64,000 bases of DNA from Vagococcus bubulae (GTDB lineage Bacteria > Bacillota > Bacilli > Lactobacillales > Vagococcaceae), in the NCBI RefSeq assembly GCF_003950315.1, contig NZ_NGJT01000002.1, positions 124,001 through 188,000 on the forward strand, in the 5' to 3' direction. The translations under genes were made by a program, and so were the position numbers. The notes beneath the pieces are model-generated. The model was not told the DNA's origin and made no database searches. It saw nothing but the letters and a program-made list of their open reading frames with translations. The first letter of the stretch is position 1. Each line of letters starts with the position of its first letter. Shown one piece after another: positions 48,055 through 57,277 of this stretch.

Positions 48055-49516
48055 CGTTTTGTTAGTGGATGATGAGTACATGATTTTAGAGGGATTAAAA
48101 AAAATTATCCCCTGGCATGACTTAGGTTTTGAAGTGGTTTCTACTTGTCGTAGAACAGATGATGCGATTCATTATTTGGATACTCACTCTGTTGACTTAG
48201 TTATTACAGATGTTAATATGCCTGAAAAATCAGGGATTGATTTGATTCGTTATATGAAAGAAAAAGAGATGCCCTCAGAAATACTGATTTTATCTGGTTA
48301 TCAAGAATTTATGTATGTGAAACAGGGACTTGAGTTAGGCATAAAAGGCTATCTTTTAAAACCAGTTGATAGAAATGAATTAACTGAAAAAGTATTAATG
48401 ATAAAAGAAGAGCTAACTCGTGATAGACAAGAACAAGAGAAAGAACGTTTATATAATGAAATGCTATTGATTAGATGGTTGAATGATGAGTTAAATGAAT
48501 CTGAATACCATAATTTTATTCAGCATTTCAATGTAGATGAGTCAGATGAATATGCCGTTATTATTTGTGCTAGTAATATTTTTACAGATGCTATCAGACA
48601 ATATAGTTTATCTATGAAACAAGAATTATGTATCATTCAAGAAAACGAGGACACATTTTATACCATTATTATTTATCATGGTTGTAAAAATAGTTTATCT
48701 CATTTTTTACTGGAAATGGATCAAGTAATAGAGGAAGAATATCAATTAAGTGTAGGAGAGCTAGTTCAAGAGTGGGAAAATGTTTATGAAAGTTATGAGC
48801 AAGCAGTAGCTATGCTAACGTTTTCTGTGTTTTACGATAATCAGCAAGTCCTTAGTAATCATTCGAAAAATATGTTGAATTTAGTGGATGATGAGGCATT
48901 TGAATTTATGTCATTTAATAAAGCGTTAATGGTTGGTGACATGAATGAAACCATTATAAAATTAAAAGAGATATTCTCTCAAATGCGACAACTAGCTTTT
49001 CTACCTGATAATGTCCGTCACGTCACGTTTTTATTATTTACGGATATTTATCGTCGTTTCCCTTCACTGAGTGTGGATATCTATAATGAAACCTTAGAAA
49101 AAATAAAGCAATCTCATAGTATCAAAGAATTAGAAGAATGGCTTATTCACTTACTTGAATTAACCAAAAACATGGACGGAAAAACACGTCGTTATTCAGA
49201 ACTAGTACAAAAAAGCATGGATATCATTGATAAAGAATATAAAGAAGATTTAACGTTGAAACGGTTATCTGAAGAACTTCATGTTAATTCAGTTTATCTA
49301 GGCCAACTTGTCAAAAAAGAAACCGGACGTAGCTTTGCTCAGGTGTTAAATCAATTGAGAATTGAAAAAGCACAGGATATGTTATTAAATACTAATTTAA
49401 CGATTAATGAGATATCTTTTGAGATTGGGTATAATAATATGACTTATTTTTTAAAGATGTTTCGTAAGTTAAATGGCATGACGCCAAAAGAATTCAGAGA
49501 AAAATATCAAAAATAG
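48047..49516 (+). CDS. YesN-type response regulator with AraC DNA-binding domain
   Basis: 489 residues from ATG 48047 (in-frame GTG and TTG at 48041 and 48044 are alternatives). N-terminal receiver: acidic pair VDDEY, phospho-Asp in LVITDVNMPEKSG, Lys in GYLLKPVDR. The C-terminal AraC domain (about 385-489) has two HTH motifs (LKRLSEELHVNSVYLGQLVKKETG and INEISFEIGYNNMTYFLKMFRKLNGMTP). It likely activates the ABC operon through the tandem repeats at 42151-42184. Confidence 0.93.
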   Translation: MYSVLLVDDEYMILEGLKKIIPWHDLGFEVVSTCRRTDDAIHYLDTHSVDLVITDVNMPEKSGIDLIRYMKEKEMPSEILILSGYQEFMYVKQGLELGIKGYLLKPVDRNELTEKVLMIKEELTRDRQEQEKERLYNEMLLIRWLNDELNESEYHNFIQHFNVDESDEYAVIICASNIFTDAIRQYSLSMKQELCIIQENEDTFYTIIIYHGCKNSLSHFLLEMDQVIEEEYQLSVGELVQEWENVYESYEQAVAMLTFSVFYDNQQVLSNHSKNMLNLVDDEAFEFMSFNKALMVGDMNETIIKLKEIFSQMRQLAFLPDNVRHVTFLLFTDIYRRFPSLSVDIYNETLEKIKQSHSIKELEEWLIHLLELTKNMDGKTRRYSELVQKSMDIIDKEYKEDLTLKRLSEELHVNSVYLGQLVKKETGRSFAQVLNQLRIEKAQDMLLNTNLTINEISFEIGYNNMTYFLKMFRKLNGMTPKEFREKYQK

Positions 49517-49567
49517 CATACAATAATGGTATGATAAAGGAAATAGTATACGAAAAGTGGTGAGCTG

Positions 49568-51091
49568 ATGGAAAAGCAAATGTTTCGATTACTAAATTCG
49601 ACGAATCAACAATTATTAAGTATTCTTGAATTAATCTCTGAAAACAAACGGTGGTACACTACTAAAGAAATCGGGTTACATATCAATGTGGCAGAAAGAA
49701 CAGCTCAAAGGTATATCCAACAAATCCGTGATATGGCTGAAATATTTAATACTGCTTCAAAAAAGCCTGTTATGATATATTCTGAAAAATATCGTGGTAT
49801 CTATCTGGATAGTGAGTCTGGTTACATTGAATTAAAAAATTATATTTTTGAACAGGATGAAACCATTCAACTATTAAAGCATATTATTGTAGAAGATGGC
49901 GTGATGATTGAACGCTATGCTAATGAGCATTACCTTAGTCCAAACGCTGTTAAATCATCATTAAAAAAAATTAAAATCCTTTTTGAATTATATGATTTGA
50001 CACTTTCTAGACAAAATCACACTATCATTGGCAATGAAAAACAAATTCGCTTAATCATTTATATTATGATGTGGACGTTGTACAAAGGAATGACATGGCC
50101 TTTTTCTACTATTAATGAAGCGATTATTTATCAAACAGTTGATTTGTTTTCTGAGACTAATCACTTGACGTTTTCTATCATACAACGAAAACAGTTAGCT
50201 TATGTTTTATCGACCAATTTGATTCGACTTAGAAAAAAACATTTTGTAGTGATGGAAGAAGAATGGCGAGATTACGTTGACATAGATGCACTGCTTGAAA
50301 AATTATCTTTTTTGAAAAGTTTAATGCAAGAATTTAATATATACTCTGAATCTGAAGTCTATTTTTATGCAGTTGTGTCACAAATCAAAACCAAGTTCTA
50401 TGAATCTAGCGTCTTTAAAGAAGAAATATTAGCTTATCACAAACAAAAAAAATCAGATGTTTATCTAGCAACGCAACAATTTATTCAGTTGTTTCAAGTA
50501 ACGTTTAGTGAGATTCCAGAGGATTTAAAGGAACGCTTTTTTATTACGAGTTTTTGTGCACATATGTTTTCCCGTTTATTTAAACGAGTACATGTTGACG
50601 TGGATGGTTATTATGTCATTAGTGAGATTAACGACCGTTATCCAGTCTTAAAACACAAAATGTTAGCCATGATACAACAGCTATATAAAGAAACAAATAA
50701 TGAATTATTTTTAATGGAAGATTTTTTATTGCAGAAATATATCTTATTGTTCTCATCTATCCGTCCACTGACGTATTATGAAGCAGAAATTGCCATTTAT
50801 TTAGATACGGACTTACCTTATTTTATTATAAAAGATATTGAAGAGAGAATTTTGTATCGTTACAAATATGACTATCATATTGTGTTTAAAAGTATTAGTG
50901 ACACCGAGCCTATTGATATAGTGTTAACAAACATTCCAAATACGCTAGAAGAAAACAATCGGTACTCACCGCATATTCAATTATTTGATTATCCAATTAA
51001 AGAGCGAGATTTAATCGATATTGGAAAAAAATTACAACTTTTAGTACAAGAGAAAAGTCAGATGAAAATGAGGCTGACCCAGAAGTCTTAA
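49568..51091 (+). CDS. Mga-like transcriptional regulator
   Basis: 507 residues. N-terminal HTH (WYTTKEIGLHINVAERTAQRYIQQIRD) followed by a second Mga-type HTH (YLSPNAVKSSLKKIKILF), a PRD-like helical middle, and an EIIB-like end. Mga/AtxA-type regulators control virulence or sugar genes. It lies 51 bp after the response regulator gene; the target is unknown. The last residues (MRLTQKS and stop) are encoded inside a dispersed repeat element, so the original C-terminus may have been replaced. Confidence 0.82.
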   Translation: MEKQMFRLLNSTNQQLLSILELISENKRWYTTKEIGLHINVAERTAQRYIQQIRDMAEIFNTASKKPVMIYSEKYRGIYLDSESGYIELKNYIFEQDETIQLLKHIIVEDGVMIERYANEHYLSPNAVKSSLKKIKILFELYDLTLSRQNHTIIGNEKQIRLIIYIMMWTLYKGMTWPFSTINEAIIYQTVDLFSETNHLTFSIIQRKQLAYVLSTNLIRLRKKHFVVMEEEWRDYVDIDALLEKLSFLKSLMQEFNIYSESEVYFYAVVSQIKTKFYESSVFKEEILAYHKQKKSDVYLATQQFIQLFQVTFSEIPEDLKERFFITSFCAHMFSRLFKRVHVDVDGYYVISEINDRYPVLKHKMLAMIQQLYKETNNELFLMEDFLLQKYILLFSSIRPLTYYEAEIAIYLDTDLPYFIIKDIEERILYRYKYDYHIVFKSISDTEPIDIVLTNIPNTLEENNRYSPHIQLFDYPIKERDLIDIGKKLQLLVQEKSQMKMRLTQKS

Positions 51092-51199
51092 AATAGAAAA
51101 AATCCCGTGAAATCAGTTTATTAAAATATTGATTTCATGGGATTTCTGTTTTATTAGTTTGGTGATTTTTACTTAATAAATTACTTTTGGGTCAGCCTC
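51070..51199. repeat. Dispersed palindromic element, copy A
   Basis: 130 bp with 17-bp terminal inverted repeats (GAGGCTGACCCAGAAGT at 51070-51086 and its complement at 51183-51199, one mismatch) and an inner stem AAATCCCGTGAAATCA/TGATTTCATGGGATTT. A T-run follows, so it can also terminate transcription. A diverged copy is at 58862-58989. Such elements are common in enterococcal genomes (compare EFAR-like repeats). Confidence 0.88.
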
Positions 51200-51270
51200 G
51201 TTTTTTTATCGCTTTATTGTTGTATTCTTAATAAAATATTAATAGAATTGTCAGGTTATCTTATTTTAAT

Positions 51271-51321
51271 TTGAAAGTATCTATTATATACTTTAATTTA
51301 CAGGTGATTTGAAGTATACTT
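51271..51321 (+). promoter_or_regulatory. Candidate operators upstream of the cross-bridge operon
   Basis: AAAGTAT-7-ATACTTT (51274-51294) and the perfect palindrome AAGTATACTT (51312-51321) repeat one half-site, AAGTAT, four times before the asnB-like gene. The promoter itself was not resolved. The rest of 51200-51387 shows nothing else. Confidence 0.4.
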
Positions 51322-51387
51322 GATAGTTGAAGAATAATGAGTCACTTATGATTAGAAGTTTTATTTATAAAATTGGAGGACGAAAAC

Positions 51388-53229
51388 ATGTGTGGATTTG
51401 TCGGATATATGAACCAACCAGGTATTGATCCAACAGTCATCAAACAAATGGCGGATCGTATTATACATAGAGGACCAGATGATGAAGGGTTTTACCAAGA
51501 TGATGTTATCTCAATGGGATTTAGACGTCTGTCAATTATCGATTTGAATCACGGTCAACAACCTATGACTAACCAAACCAATACAAAAGTATTAACGTTT
51601 AATGGTGAAATATATAATTATGTTGAATTAAGAGAAGAATTACAAGAATTAGGTTATGAATTTAAAACAGAAGTGGATTCTGAAGTGTTGATTCATGGTT
51701 ATGATGCTTGGCAAGAAGGGTTATTAGATCGTATTCGTGGGATGTATGCGTTCGTTATTTATGATTCTGAAACAGGCGAAGTATTTGGAGCACGCGATCA
51801 CTTTGGTATCAAACCTCTTTATTACTTTAAAAATGAAGATACTTTTATGTGGGGATCAGAAATTAAAGCCTTTTTAGACCACCCATCATTTGTTAAAGAA
51901 TTAAATGAAGAATTATTACCTATTCATTTAAGTTTTGAATACATTCCAAGTGATGAAACACTTTTTAAAAATGTCTTTAAAGTGAACCCAGGACATTATT
52001 TTAAATTTAAAGACAATGATTTAGAAGTCAATGAATATTATCACTTTACATTTGAAGAAGAACAAAAAATGACCATGGATGAAGCAAAACGTGACATCAT
52101 TGATACAGTGGACGAATCTGTGAAAAGACATATGATTGCAGACGTTGAAGTGGGAAGCTTTTTATCAAGTGGGATTGATTCAAGCTACATTTTAAATGAG
52201 GCATCACAAGATCGTGACATTCAATCTTTTTCATTAGGATTTGACGATAAAAATATTAGTGAATTAGAATGGGCACAAGAATTTGCAAAAGAAATTGACC
52301 AAAAAAATACAGCGATTATGATTAATGATGAAGATTTCTTTGGTATTATTCCTAAAGCGATGTATCATATGGATGAACCATTATCTAATCCATCTGCGAT
52401 TCAGTTATACTTCTTATCAAAAGAGACTAGTAAACATGTAAAAGTTGCTTTGTCTGGAGAAGGAGCAGATGAATTTTTCGGTGGGTATAATACTTACTTA
52501 GAAGCTGGTACTTTTAGAAAATATGAAAAATTTACGACACGTAATATGCGTCAATTGTTTGCTCAAACAGCGAAACGCTTGCCACATTTTCATGGACGTC
52601 GTTTCTTAATTCGTGGGGCACAAGATATTAGTGAACGTTACTATCGTGTGAATTATGTGTTTAATGAAGCGGAAAGAAATGACTTACTAAAAGATACACG
52701 TTTTAACAAGTCATCATCATTATATGTAAAAGCGTTATTTGATGAAGCAAAAAGTAAAGATGATGTGACTAAAATGCAACACTTTGATATTCATGGTTGG
52801 TTAGCCTATGATATTTTACATAAAGCAGACCGTATGAGCATGGCTAACTCACTAGAGGTCAGAACGCCTTTAGTGGATAAAGAAGTGGCTGAAATTGCAA
52901 AACGCATGCCAACTGATACGCGTGTTGACATGAAAAATGGTGTGACAAAAATTGCATGGCGTGAGGCTTCTGAAGCTAAATTACCAGATCGTATTGTCAA
53001 CCGTGAAAAACTAGGATTTCCGTCTCCACTTGCTTCATGGTTAAAAGAAGATAAATACCAAGAGATGCTAAAAGACGCATTTAATTCAGATATTGCAAAA
53101 GAATTCTTTAATGTCGATTACTTGAATCGCTTATTAGAAGAACAAAAACAAGGAATAGCAAATATGCAAAAAATATTTACTATTTACACATTTATTGTTT
53201 GGTATCGTGTTTATTTTATTGAAAATTAA
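51388..53229 (+). CDS. Glutamine-dependent asparagine synthase family (AsnB/AsnH)
   Basis: 613 residues from ATG 51388: MCGFVGYM places the nucleophile Cys at position 2, which fixes the start (GGAGG upstream). The class II glutaminase domain (RIIHRGPDDEG, FNGEIYNYVELR) is followed by a synthetase domain with the ATP pyrophosphatase loop FLSSGIDSSYI and SGEGADEFFGGYNTYL. It could make free Asn, but it is co-transcribed with a D-aspartate ligase and racemase, and lactococcal AsnH amidates the D-Asp bridge to D-Asn; that role is favoured. Confidence 0.9.
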   Translation: MCGFVGYMNQPGIDPTVIKQMADRIIHRGPDDEGFYQDDVISMGFRRLSIIDLNHGQQPMTNQTNTKVLTFNGEIYNYVELREELQELGYEFKTEVDSEVLIHGYDAWQEGLLDRIRGMYAFVIYDSETGEVFGARDHFGIKPLYYFKNEDTFMWGSEIKAFLDHPSFVKELNEELLPIHLSFEYIPSDETLFKNVFKVNPGHYFKFKDNDLEVNEYYHFTFEEEQKMTMDEAKRDIIDTVDESVKRHMIADVEVGSFLSSGIDSSYILNEASQDRDIQSFSLGFDDKNISELEWAQEFAKEIDQKNTAIMINDEDFFGIIPKAMYHMDEPLSNPSAIQLYFLSKETSKHVKVALSGEGADEFFGGYNTYLEAGTFRKYEKFTTRNMRQLFAQTAKRLPHFHGRRFLIRGAQDISERYYRVNYVFNEAERNDLLKDTRFNKSSSLYVKALFDEAKSKDDVTKMQHFDIHGWLAYDILHKADRMSMANSLEVRTPLVDKEVAEIAKRMPTDTRVDMKNGVTKIAWREASEAKLPDRIVNREKLGFPSPLASWLKEDKYQEMLKDAFNSDIAKEFFNVDYLNRLLEEQKQGIANMQKIFTIYTFIVWYRVYFIEN

Positions 53230-53252
53230 TTAGAAGAAGGGAACCGATTATA

Positions 53253-54491
53253 TTGACTCAAAAACAAGATTTTATCCCAGTGTTGTTAGGGGGAGATTTG
53301 AATCTGTATGGGATGGCCCGCTCATTTTATGACATTACAAATAAACCAGTCCGGACAATCGCCAGTGCCTCTATTGCACCAACAAAACATACGAAAATAC
53401 TAGCTATTGAAGTTGTACCAAATTTTGATACAGATCCAACGTTTATCGAAACTATGAGAGAAGTCGCAAAAGAATATAAAAATTCTGATGTGCCAGTTAT
53501 TTTGATGGGAATGGGAGATTGGTATACAGAACTGATCTCAAAACATTTAGAAGAATTATCTGAAACATTTGTTTGTCCATACATCAATAAAGAGTTAGAA
53601 AAACAATTAGTTAATAAGCAAGATTTTTATGATATTTGCGAAAAGTATGATTTACCTTATCCAAAAACGAAAATTATCACTCGTCGTATGGTAGAAAATT
53701 CTGAAGCTACACAACCTTTTGATTTTCCAATCGCTTTAAAACCTGCAAATAGTGTGTCATGGAATGATTTTACTGATCCGATTAAGGAAAAAGTCTATAT
53801 TATCGATAATATGACAGAGTATAATCGTGTCATTCATGGCATATATGGAGCCGGATATAAAGATAATTTAATCTTGCAAGAATTTGTCGAAGGTAATGAA
53901 AGCCCAATGCGTGTGTTAAATTGTTATGTTGACAAAAATCATCAAGTCAAAATGATGTGTCTAGGTCATCCATTACTTGAAGACCCGACGCCACTTGGTA
54001 TTGGCAATTACTTAGCTATCATGCCTGATTATAATGAAGCGATTTATAAACAAGTAAAAGACTTTTTAGAAGATATTAAATACACAGGTTTTGCAAACTT
54101 TGATTTGAAATATGATATAAAAGACAATACGTTTAAGTTTTTTGAAATTAATTTGAGACAAGGAAGAAGTAGTTTCTTTGTAACGCTTAATGGATTAAAC
54201 TTAGCTGAGTGGGTTGTGAGAGATTATATTTATGATGATTTAAAAGATAGTGATACAGTTTATGCCAACATCCCAGATGATAAGGGGCAACTATGGCTAA
54301 ATGTACCAATCGATATTTTCGATAAATATGTTCCTGAAACACAATATAAAGATATTGCTAGAGAGATGATAGCCGATAAACGCTATGGTTATACTTTCTA
54401 TTATGATGGAGATCGTAGTTTAGGTCGTTATTTATTGCTTCAACGTATGTTTAGGTATTATCGAAAAGCGTTTAAAAAATATGGTAAGTAA
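53253..54491 (+). CDS. aslA: D-aspartate ligase (ATP-grasp), peptidoglycan cross-bridge
   Basis: 412 residues from TTG 53253; no earlier ATG fits and the start aligns with the E. faecium enzyme Aslfm. Shared stretches include FDFPIALKPANSV, MMCLGHPLLEDPTP, TGFANFDLKYD and FEINLRQGRSSFFVTLNGLN. The ATP-grasp enzyme joins D-Asp to the L-Lys side chain of the UDP-MurNAc-pentapeptide, making the D-Asp/D-Asn bridge. 23 bp after the asnB-like gene, 11 bp before the racemase gene. Confidence 0.93.
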   Translation: MTQKQDFIPVLLGGDLNLYGMARSFYDITNKPVRTIASASIAPTKHTKILAIEVVPNFDTDPTFIETMREVAKEYKNSDVPVILMGMGDWYTELISKHLEELSETFVCPYINKELEKQLVNKQDFYDICEKYDLPYPKTKIITRRMVENSEATQPFDFPIALKPANSVSWNDFTDPIKEKVYIIDNMTEYNRVIHGIYGAGYKDNLILQEFVEGNESPMRVLNCYVDKNHQVKMMCLGHPLLEDPTPLGIGNYLAIMPDYNEAIYKQVKDFLEDIKYTGFANFDLKYDIKDNTFKFFEINLRQGRSSFFVTLNGLNLAEWVVRDYIYDDLKDSDTVYANIPDDKGQLWLNVPIDIFDKYVPETQYKDIAREMIADKRYGYTFYYDGDRSLGRYLLLQRMFRYYRKAFKKYGK

Positions 54492-54502
54492 GGTGGGATG
54501 AT

Positions 54503-55213
54503 ATGGAAAATTTCTTTACCGTCATTGGAGGTATGGGAACTAAAGCAACAGAATTATACGTCAAAATGGTGAATGATAAAACACCAGCTGAAAAAGACCA
54601 AGATTATTTAAATTATGTTTTAGTTAATTATGCCACTATTCCTGATAGAAGTTCTTATATAATGGATAAAGAAAATAATGAAAATCCATTACCATACTTA
54701 CTTGATGTGATTAAAACACATGACAAGTTATCGCCAGATTTCTTTGTTTTAACCTGTAATACAGCACATTATTTTTTTGATGAGTTAGAAAAAGCAACAG
54801 ACAAACCACTTCTTCATATGCCAAAATTGGCTATATCAAGAGTCAGTGATGCGTATGAAAAAAATGCACGTGTCGGGATTATTGGGACAGAAGGAACGAT
54901 AAAAAATAAGATTTATGACCCTTTTATTGAAGAAGCTGGTTTCAACGTCGTTCATCCAACAAAAGATATCCAAGATAAAGTGAGTACGTTAATTTTTGAT
55001 AAAATTAAACACTTAGATCAATTAGATCATGACTTATATCATGAAATACTTGATGATATGTTCAATGAATTAAACTGTGATGTCATAGTGTTAGGTTGTA
55101 CAGAATTATCTATGATGGAAGATGCTGAAAATCAGATGAATGAGCATGTCATTGATCCACAAAATGTCTTAGCAGAAGAAACAGTGGCACTAGCTTTACA
55201 AAATAGAAAATAA
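54503..55213 (+). CDS. racD: Aspartate racemase
   Basis: 236 residues, Asp/Glu racemase family: two catalytic Cys in LTCNTAHYF and LGCTELSMM, N-terminal FFTVIGGMGTKATELYV. It makes D-Asp, the substrate of the ligase encoded just upstream. The ligase-racemase pair is the E. faecium Aslfm/Racfm arrangement. Confidence 0.94.
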   Translation: MENFFTVIGGMGTKATELYVKMVNDKTPAEKDQDYLNYVLVNYATIPDRSSYIMDKENNENPLPYLLDVIKTHDKLSPDFFVLTCNTAHYFFDELEKATDKPLLHMPKLAISRVSDAYEKNARVGIIGTEGTIKNKIYDPFIEEAGFNVVHPTKDIQDKVSTLIFDKIKHLDQLDHDLYHEILDDMFNELNCDVIVLGCTELSMMEDAENQMNEHVIDPQNVLAEETVALALQNRK

Positions 55214-55215
55214 TG

Positions 55216-55254
55216 AAAAGATGACCTTATCTGCGGATGAGGTCATCTTTTTTG
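55216..55254 (+). terminator. Terminator of the cross-bridge operon
   Basis: AAAAGATGACCT pairs with AGGTCATCTTTT around a 12-nt loop, then T-run. Confidence 0.92.
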
Positions 55255-55318
55255 TCTAAAACTAGTATATTTTTAATTGTTGATTTACAATGAGACTAAC
55301 AAAGAAAGGAATGAGTCT

Positions 55319-57277
55319 ATGAAAACAATAACGAAAGAAAGTTTATTTGAACTAACTAGTTTATCCCAACCTATTTCAGTGGGAAACATCATCTTTTTTA
55401 TGGAGCATTCGATTAATAAAGAGAGTGATCAATATGAATCTCGTATTTATAGTGTAGATAAACAGACAAAAGAGCGTCGATTATGGAGTGGTGAGGAAGT
55501 TTCAATTAGCCAGTTGAAAGTATCGCCAAATAAAAAATGGCTAAGCTATGTGAGTAAAGTTGGCAAAAAACTTCATTTAAAGATTCAATCATTAGATGGA
55601 GGTAGTGCCTATAGTTTGATGCAAAAAGATTCTTTTTCAGATTATACTTGGAATGAATCAAGTAGTGCGATTTATTTTATCCAAACGAAATCAATTGATG
55701 AAAAGAAAGAAGAAAAGACTTTAGAACAACCAAAAAGATGGAATAAATTGATTTATAAACTAGATGGAGCAGGATTATTAGACTTAAACGCGACATATCA
55801 ATTAAGTAAGATAGTGCTAGCAACGAAAGAAGAAAGCGTCATGTTTGAAACCACTGATGAAATCAATTTAACCTATGTCTCTAAAGATGAAAGTTACGTG
55901 TTACTTGGACGAGATAAAGAACCACAAGATGAGTGGGATTATGGTAGTACATTGTATAAATATGATTTAGCAACAAAATCTCTGATGAGTTTAACAGAGT
56001 CATTGCCTACAGGAAGTTTTTATTATGGTAAGATGAGTCCTACTGAAGAAGAGTTGTTGTTAGTTGGAAATACCTTTGAATATGGCTTTGTTACCCAAAA
56101 TAAATTGTATTACTATAATATGAAAAATGGTCGCTTAGTCTGTTTAACTGAAAGCCTAGATGAAGAAGTAGGTGACGCTATTGTTGGAGATTTCCAACAA
56201 CAAGTAAGAGGAGTCGATATTGACTTTTTAACTCCTGATACTTTTATTTTCCCTGTGACTCATCATGGGAAAATTGTGTTATACAAGGGTGATTTTGATG
56301 GTAATTTCAAAAAAATATATGATGAAAAAAATCATCTAACAGATGCGTATTTAACAGGTAATGAACTAATTGTGACGTATTCAACGTTAATAGAGCCATC
56401 AGTTTTAGCGACTTTATCTTTAGAAGATGTCACATTAAAAACAGTATACAATCCAAATGAGTTAGTTTTAAAAGATATGACATTATCAACACCACAAGAA
56501 TTTTGGTACGAATCTGAGGAGGATGTCTCCGTTCAGGGATGGTATGTGCCACCTATATCAAGTGAAAAACAGCATCCAGCCGTTCTATATATTCATGGTG
56601 GTCCTCAAGTCTGTTATGGTGAAACGTTTTTCCATGAAATGCAATACCATGCGGCAAATGGTTATGGTGTGGTGATGTTAAATCCTCGTGGAGGACAAGG
56701 TTATGGTCAAGAATTTGTAAGTGCCATATTAGGTGATTATGGCAACAAAGACTATCTTGATTTAATGACAGGATTAGATGCTGTGCTAACAGAACATCCT
56801 GAAATTGATGAGAAAAAATTAGTGGTTGCTGGTGGAAGTTATGGTGGCTTTATGACAAACTGGATTGTTGGTCATTCTAAACGATTTAAAGCGGCAGTGA
56901 CACAACGTTCTATTTCTAACTGGATTAGTTTTTATGGGACAAGTGATATTGGGGCATTCTTTGTAAAATATCAATTATTAACTGATTTACCCAATATTTC
57001 AGATATGTGGAAGTTATCACCATTAGCTTACGTTGAGCATGCGAAAACACCGTTACTTGTTTTACATGGAGAAGACGATTTACGTTGTCCAAAAGAGCAA
57101 GGTGAACAAATGTATACAGCGATGAAACGTTTTAACGTGCCTACTGAAATGGTCGTGTATCCGAAATCGAGTCATGGCTTATCAAGAGGAGGATTACCTC
57201 ATTTACGTTTAGCCCGTCTGACAGATATTTCATCATGGTTTGATAAGTATTTAAACAATGGAGAGACAATAAAATGA
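55319..57277 (+). CDS. S9-family (prolyl-oligopeptidase-like) peptidase
   Basis: 652 residues from ATG 55319, 8 nt after AAGGA. The N-terminal beta-propeller is followed by an alpha/beta hydrolase domain with the catalytic Ser in AGGSYGGFM, Asp in LHGEDDLRCP, and His in KSSHGLSRGG. Acylaminoacyl-peptidase/dipeptidyl-type family; no signal peptide, so cytoplasmic. Its stop overlaps the birA start by four bases. Confidence 0.88.
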   Translation: MKTITKESLFELTSLSQPISVGNIIFFMEHSINKESDQYESRIYSVDKQTKERRLWSGEEVSISQLKVSPNKKWLSYVSKVGKKLHLKIQSLDGGSAYSLMQKDSFSDYTWNESSSAIYFIQTKSIDEKKEEKTLEQPKRWNKLIYKLDGAGLLDLNATYQLSKIVLATKEESVMFETTDEINLTYVSKDESYVLLGRDKEPQDEWDYGSTLYKYDLATKSLMSLTESLPTGSFYYGKMSPTEEELLLVGNTFEYGFVTQNKLYYYNMKNGRLVCLTESLDEEVGDAIVGDFQQQVRGVDIDFLTPDTFIFPVTHHGKIVLYKGDFDGNFKKIYDEKNHLTDAYLTGNELIVTYSTLIEPSVLATLSLEDVTLKTVYNPNELVLKDMTLSTPQEFWYESEEDVSVQGWYVPPISSEKQHPAVLYIHGGPQVCYGETFFHEMQYHAANGYGVVMLNPRGGQGYGQEFVSAILGDYGNKDYLDLMTGLDAVLTEHPEIDEKKLVVAGGSYGGFMTNWIVGHSKRFKAAVTQRSISNWISFYGTSDIGAFFVKYQLLTDLPNISDMWKLSPLAYVEHAKTPLLVLHGEDDLRCPKEQGEQMYTAMKRFNVPTEMVVYPKSSHGLSRGGLPHLRLARLTDISSWFDKYLNNGETIK

